From UMGS172 sp045592985 (GTDB taxonomy: Bacteria; Bacillota; Clostridia; Oscillospirales; Acutalibacteraceae), in contig JAZNVU010000060.1 of NCBI GenBank assembly GCA_045592985.1, forward strand, positions 1-21,683: a stretch of DNA of 21,683 nt. Reading direction: 5' to 3'. Each line of letters opens with the position of its first letter. Positions within the stretch are counted from its first letter, which is position 1. Under the pieces are notes generated by a model that was not told where the DNA came from, did no database searches, and worked only from the letters and a program-made list of their open reading frames with translations. A program made the position numbers and the translations under genes. Positions 6,717 to 15,900 of this stretch are shown here, in pieces.

Positions 6717-8948
6717 ATGATTCCTTTTCTTTTTAAAAACGTGACACGGTCTCTTAAAATGCCTGCACTTTCCGGTGGTGTTAACAAAAGAGACGGTTTA
6801 TCTCTTATAAATGACGACCAATTGACCGATGTTTTGAATTTGTGGTTTAAAGACGGTATGCTTAAAACCAGGCCTTCTGTCAGTTCGCCCACAAATTACG
6901 AAACAAGCAACCTTCTCAACATAGACATAGACGGTGCTACGGTCATTGACGTAAAGGTTTTTAAAAACATATTGGTGACTTTGCCGGGTTCACTCTTAGC
7001 AGAATCACTTTATACTTTTTTGGTAATCAAGTATAAGTATAAGGCTGAGGATGAGGATGAGGAAAAGTTTTATTTAAAACCGTGTTTTATAAGCCTTGAC
7101 GACCGAAATATTAAACACGACGGAATAGGATATTCTGAGGATGTATCGTTTTTTGCATATGCTTTTAATAACGAAGTTTATATGTTTGTATCTGGTGAAA
7201 CAGTAAAAGATATATACAAGGTTACAACTAAGGTTATAAACGAGGCTACAAACGAGGTTACAATTCTGGATTGTACGAAGCTCGCTGAAGAAGATATTTA
7301 TGCACCGCTTGTTTTAACTAACGGTAAACCACTCGGCAATGACGCAAACACCACGTCGGGCGGTGACCAAATATACGGCTATAATCTTCTCACAAGATAC
7401 TACAAGGCTGAGTATTCAACCGTAGACCCTAACGATGACACTCTTGGAATGATTTTTACCTTACCCGTTATGTTTGGTGATGACCACGGTAAAGGCTGTA
7501 CTGTTAAGGCTGAATGGACAAGGGATGACGGCAAGACCTATACCTATGAGGTTGTTTTGGATGAAGACGGATACGGTGAGACAGAGGAATTTGACAATGA
7601 CAACGGCGTAAAAATGCGTGTTGATAAAGGCTCGGTTGAATTTTTTGACGAGGAATGGACCGCAACGGACACTACATTCATAAAAAACAATCTTGTTATA
7701 ACGGCACCGGGTCCTTATGACGAGGAGCAAAAGAAAAAGGTTTTTGACATGACGGTGTCGGCTTGGTACGGCGGTGCGGCAAACGGTATATTCGGTGGTA
7801 GCAGGCTTTTCTTAGGCGGTAACAAAAACACAAAGGAGCAGGCTTTAATTGTCTGGACTGACCTTAATCAACCTCTTTATTTTTCGGAAAACAATTATGC
7901 CTATGTCGGAGATAAAGGACAAGGTGTTGTTGCTTTCGGTAACCAGGAATCCTCATTGGTTATTTTAAAAGAGCGCGAGATACATTACACATATCAAGCC
8001 ATGAATGGCAATGTTACCGCCGAAGATATTCAAAACCAAAACGCGCTTGATTTATCAACACTCTTTGCTTACTTCCCTATCACTCAAATACATTCGGGTA
8101 TCGGTTGCGACTCGCCCGATAGTGTTCAGATGTGCAAAAATAGGCTTGTATGGACTTTTGAACGCAAGGTATACACTCTTACAAACCAATCGCAATACAG
8201 CGAAAGAAACGTATTCTGCGTATCAGAAATGTTAGGCAGAATCGAAGGCAACAACTATTTATCCGCCGACTGCTTTGACCGTTATTTGTTATTTTCGGGA
8301 AAAAAGGCTTACGTTATGGATTATAATTCTTACGGTTATAACTATATATCTTCTTATCAGAAGACCGAAGATGCCAACAGTAAAATACCGTGGTTTATTT
8401 GGAAATTTCCGATAGAACCTAAAGGAGTTATCAATTTCACTTCAAACGAAGGTATGATGTTTGTTTGTTCGAGTAATTTGGACGGCCGTGCTGTTGTGGA
8501 CATTTGGAGTTTACATACACAAGATGATGAGTCGGGATATGACCGAATTTCAAATCTTGAGGTCGGCGTTGGCAATGACGGAAATGAGACGTACTATTAT
8601 CCTGAGGCACAACGAAAGCCTATACATTCTTCTCTGCAAACCAAGTTGTTTGATTTCGGTCTGCCTTCGCATTTTAAGAATGTTAATCTCGTGAACGTTA
8701 CTTTCGGAAACAACCATGGCGAGCTTATACATTTGAGTTTTATTTCGGAGGCTAACACTACAGACCAGCACACGTTAAGGCTTATGGAATCGGAAGAAAA
8801 CGAACGCTCACCGAAATATTTCCACAGCAGACGGTTTATGCCGTTTACCAAATCGACGGTGAATTTCGGAATACAAATTGAGTGTGACGGCAACTTATCT
8901 ATCGGTGCCGTGACATTGGAATACAGAATGTTAGGAGGAGCAAGATAA
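6717..8948 (+). CDS. tail nozzle / stabilisation-like protein
   Basis: A 743-residue, strand-rich protein with few long helices. The start LKMPALSGGVNKRDGLSLIN followed by FKDGMLKTRPSV is the pattern seen in P22 gp10-like packaged-DNA stabilisation and tail-nozzle proteins, which describe values set over a beta-propeller-like body (recalled family pattern). Middle part: GNKNTKEQALIVWTDLNQPLYFSENN and many repeated beta segments. C-terminal part: FGNNHGELIHLSFISEAN and GNLSIGAVTLEYRML. It is larger than P22 gp10 (472 residues), so extra domains are present. It lies between the adaptor and the ejection proteins, which fits a tail tube that plugs DNA and leads to the fibres. Strong SD AAGGAG overlaps the previous stop. 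Confidence 0.65.
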   Translation: MIPFLFKNVTRSLKMPALSGGVNKRDGLSLINDDQLTDVLNLWFKDGMLKTRPSVSSPTNYETSNLLNIDIDGATVIDVKVFKNILVTLPGSLLAESLYTFLVIKYKYKAEDEDEEKFYLKPCFISLDDRNIKHDGIGYSEDVSFFAYAFNNEVYMFVSGETVKDIYKVTTKVINEATNEVTILDCTKLAEEDIYAPLVLTNGKPLGNDANTTSGGDQIYGYNLLTRYYKAEYSTVDPNDDTLGMIFTLPVMFGDDHGKGCTVKAEWTRDDGKTYTYEVVLDEDGYGETEEFDNDNGVKMRVDKGSVEFFDEEWTATDTTFIKNNLVITAPGPYDEEQKKKVFDMTVSAWYGGAANGIFGGSRLFLGGNKNTKEQALIVWTDLNQPLYFSENNYAYVGDKGQGVVAFGNQESSLVILKEREIHYTYQAMNGNVTAEDIQNQNALDLSTLFAYFPITQIHSGIGCDSPDSVQMCKNRLVWTFERKVYTLTNQSQYSERNVFCVSEMLGRIEGNNYLSADCFDRYLLFSGKKAYVMDYNSYGYNYISSYQKTEDANSKIPWFIWKFPIEPKGVINFTSNEGMMFVCSSNLDGRAVVDIWSLHTQDDESGYDRISNLEVGVGNDGNETYYYPEAQRKPIHSSLQTKLFDFGLPSHFKNVNLVNVTFGNNHGELIHLSFISEANTTDQHTLRLMESEENERSPKYFHSRRFMPFTKSTVNFGIQIECDGNLSIGAVTLEYRMLGGAR

Positions 8949-8949
8949 C

Positions 8950-9909
8950 ATGGCAACTTCTTTAGATGAACACATAAAGCAACAGAAAAAAGCCATTGCC
9001 GGGCAAATGCAGTCGGATATCGACAGTGTAAATCAAACATTTGATATCAATGTTGGAGTACTTGAAGATAATTTCAATACCGAAAAGGCTGATACCGAAC
9101 AGGCTTATAACGAACTTTACGACCAAAACGCAGTCAGCAGAATCGTTAATGAACGAAAAATAGCCGAAAATATGGCAGGTCTGGGTCTTACTGATTCGGG
9201 TCTTAACCGAACACAGCAGACGGCGAATCAATTATCATATGCTAATACCAACAATCAGATAGGTATTCAAAAGCAAAAGGCCATTGACACGCTTGCCCTT
9301 GCCATGAGAAATAAAAGGTCTGAACTGGAAATTAAAAAGAACGAGGATATTGCTGCAATTAAGTCGGGATATGACCAGCAGGCAAGGTCAAATGCTGTGA
9401 GCATGTATAATACCGAGGTGCAAGCCGAAGCAACAGCAGCACAGAACGCACAAAAGCGCAGAGATGCTATGTATGATGATTATTATGGTGCAAATGGTGT
9501 ATTCAACTTCTTAAAAGCTACAACGGAAAATGAATTAGGCGAAACAGTTTCTAAACATTCTGACCAAGATAAAGCCGACCGTTTAGCAGCTTGGATTATG
9601 GGTTATTCGGATGTAATGTCAGGTGATGAAATAGATAGGTTTGTTTCTAATTTAGAGCCTAATTTAGTTGACAAGGTTTACAATGTTTTAGGAGACAACG
9701 GATATTTGTTTTACAGAGAAACACCGGCGGTTGAAAGTTTCACAGCAAGAATTCGCACTCCTCATGAATTTGCAAGAGGCAAAAACGATGACAACAAAAA
9801 GTATAAAAACTACAAGGAGTATGTGAAGGGTATGCTTGAAAAGTATGAAGATGAATTAACTGATAATGAGGTTGCTATGATAATTGCAAAATATGGTTTG
9901 ACAAATTAA
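8950..9909 (+). CDS. coiled-coil ejection (internal virion) protein
   Basis: A 319-residue protein. Residues 1-175 are almost entirely Ala/Gln/Asn/Lys-rich helix, with a central ENMAGLGLTDSGLNRTQQTAN element. An M-x-GLTDSGxN segment between long helices is familiar from putative ejection or pilot proteins of short-tailed phages (recalled, not searched). The C-terminal part (about 180-319) is different: globular, with YSDVMSGDEIDRFVSNLEPN and a terminal helical DELTDNEVAMIIAKYGLTN. The gene starts two bases after the previous stop with a good SD. It stands directly before the giant gene, as P22 gp7/gp20/gp16 or T7 gp14/15/16 do, and probably forms part of the channel through the cell envelope. 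Confidence 0.65.
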   Translation: MATSLDEHIKQQKKAIAGQMQSDIDSVNQTFDINVGVLEDNFNTEKADTEQAYNELYDQNAVSRIVNERKIAENMAGLGLTDSGLNRTQQTANQLSYANTNNQIGIQKQKAIDTLALAMRNKRSELEIKKNEDIAAIKSGYDQQARSNAVSMYNTEVQAEATAAQNAQKRRDAMYDDYYGANGVFNFLKATTENELGETVSKHSDQDKADRLAAWIMGYSDVMSGDEIDRFVSNLEPNLVDKVYNVLGDNGYLFYRETPAVESFTARIRTPHEFARGKNDDNKKYKNYKEYVKGMLEKYEDELTDNEVAMIIAKYGLTN

Positions 9910-9933
9910 TCGAAATAAGTTAGGAGGCTTTAT

Positions 9934-12900
9934 ATGTCGAGAATAGATGACATCATAAAAAGAGTTAACGAAAATGGCACAGAAAAGAAAAAGACAAGAG
10001 TAGAGAGTATTATCGAAAAGGTCTCAAAAGGTGGCATAAATACTGGTGTAGATGAGAGATATATCAATACATTTTTAAGTGATGCAAATACTTATTTTTC
10101 TAATGCCTCTAACGACTTCAAGAACGTTGGATATGGTAATGCTTCTTCTCTTTATGATAATTATTCCTCTAGAGGTAATGAATTGAGAAGCAGGGCAAAT
10201 ACTATAAGAGCCTACCTCAATTCTAATAAAAACAATATTGATGAGAGTACCCATAATGATATGATGTCTACTCTCGATAATTTTGACAGAGATAGCGAAA
10301 ATATCTATAAGAATTTTAGAAAGTCATCTGAATACTTTTCTAAATGGGAAACGGAAGAGGAATATAATAAAGTTGTTGCCGATGCTGCCGAAACTGAAAG
10401 ACTTCTCAGCTTAGACACCGATGCTCTCTCAAGTGAGATTGACGAATTAAGGAGCATATATGACCGCAGAATAAATAGTGGTATGGATGAAGAAACAATG
10501 ACCGAGTTTGGTAATATGCTTCTTGATAAAGCATCCAAAGCAAAAACCGATACTGTGTATGTAAGTATGCAACAATTACAAGATGGTATTAAATTAGGTC
10601 GATACCACAAGGTGATAGGTAGTGACAATAGTTATACTGATACCTCAGGTAGAAAAGTTGTTGTGGGAGCTGCCCCTACTGAAGCTTATAATTTCCAAAC
10701 AGGCAAAAAGGAAGCTTTTAATCCTAACTTAGTTGAACAAGACCCTCTAAAGTCAGCTGATTTGTATGGCATTAACCTTGGAATGTCAAATGACGAACTC
10801 CTTAATGCTATAAACAGTAAGACTAAAGAATTGAACAATGCTAAAAGGTTTCAAAGGTGGCAGGAACTTTCAAGTGTTTACGATAATGAAGACTTCCATG
10901 AGTACAATGGTATCAATATTGAATTTGCGGAAGATGACACATACAAATTTATTAATAACATTGATGGATATCAAGATAACATCAAAAGTCTCTATCTTGA
11001 TAATGCGACCTATAATACAGATTCAGGCGTGATTTATCCTACATCAATGCCTTCGCCTCTAAAAAACAACTATGATAAGCTAACAAAGAAAGAAATAGGA
11101 ATATATAACTACCTTTATGCGACAAGCGGTAAAGAGGTGGCAGAGGAGTATCTTGATAGTGTCGCAGAAACCCTTAATACCCGAAGGGCAAAGGAACTTA
11201 GGGCAGAATTTGACACTTTTTCTGAACAATTGCTTTTCTCCGTTGTGGCAGGACCTGACCAGTGGCAATCAGGCGCAGAGCATTTGTTTGATAATTCAAA
11301 AGACTACTATGCCCCCTCTGCGAATCAAATCGCTTCTGGGATGATAAAAGAGGATTTGGTAGAGAATCACGGTAAGGGATGGGGGACTGTGTATGACGTA
11401 TTCAACACCACATCAAATATGTTGCCTTCAATCCTCACTTCTACGGCATTAGGTGTTATAAATCCCGCACTTGGCACTGCTTCGGGTTTGGCAATGATGG
11501 GTGGCTCAACTTACGGAAACTCCTACGCAGAAATGGTCAATCTTGGATATAGTAAAAAACAAGCAAGTGCTTATGCGACATTGACAGCAGGGTCTGAGGT
11601 TGGACTTTCGTACCTTCTCGGTGGTTTTGGGAAACTTGGTGGTAAATTAACAGGTAATGCTATATCAAAGTTTACTACAAAGGTTGTCTCTAACATTGAC
11701 AATGCCTTTGCAAGAATAGCGATAGGCTCAGGCTCTAAGATTGTCGGTAATGCAATCGGTGAGTTTGGTGAAGAGTATCTGCAAGAAATTCTTACCCCGG
11801 TATTCAAAAACATTGCGCTCGGCACTCACGAAGATTTTAAACTTTATACACCTGATGCACTTTATGCAGGGTTCCTTGGTGCATTGTCCTCAACACTTCT
11901 TGAGGGAGGCGGTGCAGTAATCGGTGAGATTAGTGATGCTAAACAAATTTCTTCCCTTGGTAAAAACGTTATTGACTCGGGAGTGAAAGATTCCCTTGTA
12001 AACTTCGGCAAGTCACTCTCTGTCGATTCTGTGGCATATAAAATTGCAAACAAGGTCAACGAGAATACGGGAGCATATGCCATAGGTAGGATTCTCCAAG
12101 AAGCAGGTGCATCTCTGTCTGCAACCAATATGGCAGATATACAGAAGTCACTTGTAAGAAAAGGTGTTTCTACTAAAGATGCACAGACTATATCGGAATG
12201 GCTTAACAAGGCTGTTATGGGTGAGGAATTTAGTGCTGCTCAAATTTCTGCTCTTGAGGATAACGAGGTTATTAGTCAGACTTTCCGTGATGTTATCTTC
12301 AACCAAAAATCTACTGTTAACCAGCGTACCGGGCAGTATTTAGACATTGTTAATAGTATCGAAAAAAATAGAGGCAATAAAGACGTCAAGTCGGCAAACG
12401 CCGGGGTTGACGGTGGCGGTGAAAATAGATATAATATTAACAGAGGTGATAATTATGCCAATGAATATACTGAGCGAAGAACAACTTCTCGAGGCAATTT
12501 CGAAACCGAAAAAGCCGAGAACTCCGGAGGAAGAAGCACGGGTAAAAGCGTTCGCAGAGAAAGTAAAGAATCTTTCCTCAGAAGACTTAAGGGAAATGCG
12601 CCGTCGCTGGGAGGAAGAACACGGAGAGTTGTAGGCAAAGGCAAATTCATGTATAGTTTTGTGCCTGTCGCTCCCGATAATTCCAATGGCGGTCGCGCGA
12701 CAAAATATCTTGAGTCGTTAGGTGTAAAAGTTGTATTTTGTGATGGTCCTATTGAGAAAAACGACGGTGAGAAAACATTCACTTTAACAACTGCCTTTAC
12801 AACTAAAGATGGCACTGTGTATATATCAAGTGAATCGACTTTGTCTGACATAGAAACAGCACTTCATGAAATAGTACACGTTAAAGAAGTTCTTAAGGCT

Positions 12901-15900
12901 GAGGAGTTTTACAAATATGAGTCTGTAATAAAAGATAATCTTAATGTGAGTTCTGACACTTACGAAGCTTTGGCATCAGAAATATACAAGGCATACATTT
13001 TAGATAACTTAACCGAGGAAGAAAGAAGTGAACGCTGGAAATCCGAGGAAGAATTAGATAATTATATCAGGGAACAGATATACAGTATAGATAACGGATT
13101 TTATGAAGTTTTTGTCCGGGAAATTTCGGCGTATATCAATCAATATGTTGCCACTGATGAACAAAAAGCCAACAGGTTATTTTCGGGATTGTTCAACAAC
13201 TGGGATGCAGTAGTGCAGGCAAGCAGACAATTTAACAAGGATATTGGGGCAGACTTTTCGGAGTCTGCTTCTTTTATGCCCGAAAATGAGTCGGTTTTGC
13301 CGGAGGTATCGGCTAAAGGACCTGAGGCTGACCCGGTTGCTGATTCGGTCTTTGAAGCAAAGGGACTCCAGAGGCTTACCGAAGACCAGAAGTTTATAAA
13401 ACGCGTCGGTAAGGCTTTTGGACGCGAGGTTCGTTTTGACAATCTTGACGAATGGCGTACCGATGAGAACGGCAAGAGATATTTATTCTCGCCCGGCGGT
13501 AAATTTGACAAGAGTACCGGCATTATTTACATCAACACAAGCGAGAACAACTCCGAAAACCCGATTTCCACGATATTTAAGCACGAACTTACCCACTTTG
13601 CCGAGACGGCAATGGAAAAGTATGTTCTATTTGCCAACGAGGTTATGAAAAGCCAGGCGTTTAAAGACTGGGTTTACTCCAAAGGTTTTAGGTCAGACGG
13701 TGATACAAGTGCCGTTACGGCAATGAACACTGAGTACATTAAACGATGGAAGTTTAAAGGAAAAGATGCCGAGCATAAAGCCAACCTTGAAATGGTTGCC
13801 GATTTTGTCGCTGAGAATCTTTTTACCAAGAAAAACGGTCTTGCCAAACTTGAAAAGGCAATAAACGAGCTTAAGCCGAAGGAAATCAAAACGTTTAAAG
13901 ATTGGATTTTGAGCATTCTTGCAAAACTTAAAAGTGTGTTCCAAAAACGTGGATACAACACCATTGACCAAATCGAGCGTGAATTTGTACGGCTCTGCGA
14001 CGAGGCCATGAAGGCTTGGGAAACCAAAACCGACGGACAAAAAGAAAACTCCACAGAGGGTGGAGAGGAGTACAGTTTTAAGGGATATGCCGAGGACGGT
14101 AAAGGTAAGTATGAATCGAATTTCCCGAAAGGTACTCCCAAAGCGGCAAAAGCTGAAAGAATTCTGCAATATATTAAGAATGTATGGTCAAAGAATCCTA
14201 TTCGCTTAAAAATAGCCGAAAATGGTGAAACAAGGTATATCGAGGCAAAATTTGACCCGACATATCATGCTGAAGAAGGTAACCACACAGACGCCTCAAA
14301 ACTTATGGGCGGAAATCGCCACGGTACATCGTCAGAACAACGTGTTACGTTGGATTTGGCTGACGATTATTATCAAATTGCCTCTGAATCGCAATATAAC
14401 TATTCCAAAGATGAGACCGGAAAGGATAATCCGACACACAAGGATGTTATTAAATGGCACTATTTTATCAATGACATTTATTTTGCGGAGTACGGTAGCA
14501 AAGATTACGAGCCTTACCGAGTGTCAATAAACGTCAAAGAGCGTGCTGACGGCGATTATGTGTATAGTTTTTCGGCAGAAAAACAAAGAGAGTCGAACAC
14601 CCCACGGACTTTACATGCCGTAGTTAACGAAGGAGATAACTCCAACGCCAATGTTCAACTCTCTAACAACAGAGTAGCACAAAAAGAGCCGTCTGTCAAT
14701 AGTTATTCTATGCCTGAAAACGAAAAGTATTCACAAGACGGTGATATTAAATTCAGTTTTGCTGGGGAAAAAGCGGCTACTGCAGATAAATCACTGTTGT
14801 TACGTGCTAAAGAAATGCTTGAAAGAGGTGAAAGCCAGAAAAAAATTCGTAAGGATACGGGTTGGTTTAAGCATCATGACGGCAAGTGGAGGTTTGAAAT
14901 TGACGATAGTAAAATGCAGGTAGACCCCACGGGGAAAATCAATGGTAAAACACAAACCAAAGGTGTGAAACGTCTGGCAGACTTTGTTAAACACGATGAT
15001 TTATTCCGTGCGTATCCCGAACTTAAAGATATTACCGTTGTTTACTCACTCTTTTCGGGAAACACAAGCGGTCAGTACGATAAATACACCAAGACAATCA
15101 CCTTAGATTTTGGGCTGTACAATGATATTCATGAATTAAAAAAGGTTTTAATTCATGAGATTCAGCACGCAATACAGCATATTGAATCTTTCACAAGTGG
15201 CTCCAGTATGGAATATTGGCAAACAGTTCTGGATAATACTAATGAACTATACCGAAACTTCCAACAAATAACGGATAGGAACATTGAGATATTGCGCGAG
15301 AAAATGGGCGATGATTCCGTTCAAAATTTATATACAGTTGCAAACGGTTTATCGCATGGTTTAAATACGGAAGTCGAAGAACTGTCTCAGAACATGATTA
15401 AAGTAGCGAAGCGAAACGGTTGTTATAAACATTACGAAAAAACCTTGTTTGCGGTTATGAAATTAAACCGCCTTGAAACAACCCTTGCAAAGTACGACGG
15501 TCGCAGTGCCAAAGATTTATATTTGGCTACCGCAGGTGAAATTGAGGCAATAGATGCTATGGAACGCTGGGACCTGACCGAAGATGAGCGCCGTTCGACT
15601 CCACCTGATACAAATCGTGACGATGTTGTGTTTGCAGACGATAATGTGTCGTATTCTATGTCTAATTATGTTGACACGTACACAGAAGAGCAGTATAATA
15701 ATTTTGGGTGGGTTAGATACAATAACGTGCTATCCGCAAACGAATATAATACGTTGTTGTCAAGATACGCCGATTATAAGCATAACAAGGATAAATACCC
15801 TACAACGCGATTTGGTGAAGCAGTAATACATTCAACCGAGTGCCCCGATGTTATTATGTATGTTAAAGGAACAATAACAAGTCCGGAAATAACAAAAACA

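Noticed and set aside
13418..13648. Other alternate-frame ORFs inside the giant gene (for example at 13418, 14222, 14741, 15584 and 16805)
   Set aside because: Unlike the two reported, their products have random-looking compositions, lack SDs, and lie over regions where the giant frame itself encodes well-ordered domains.
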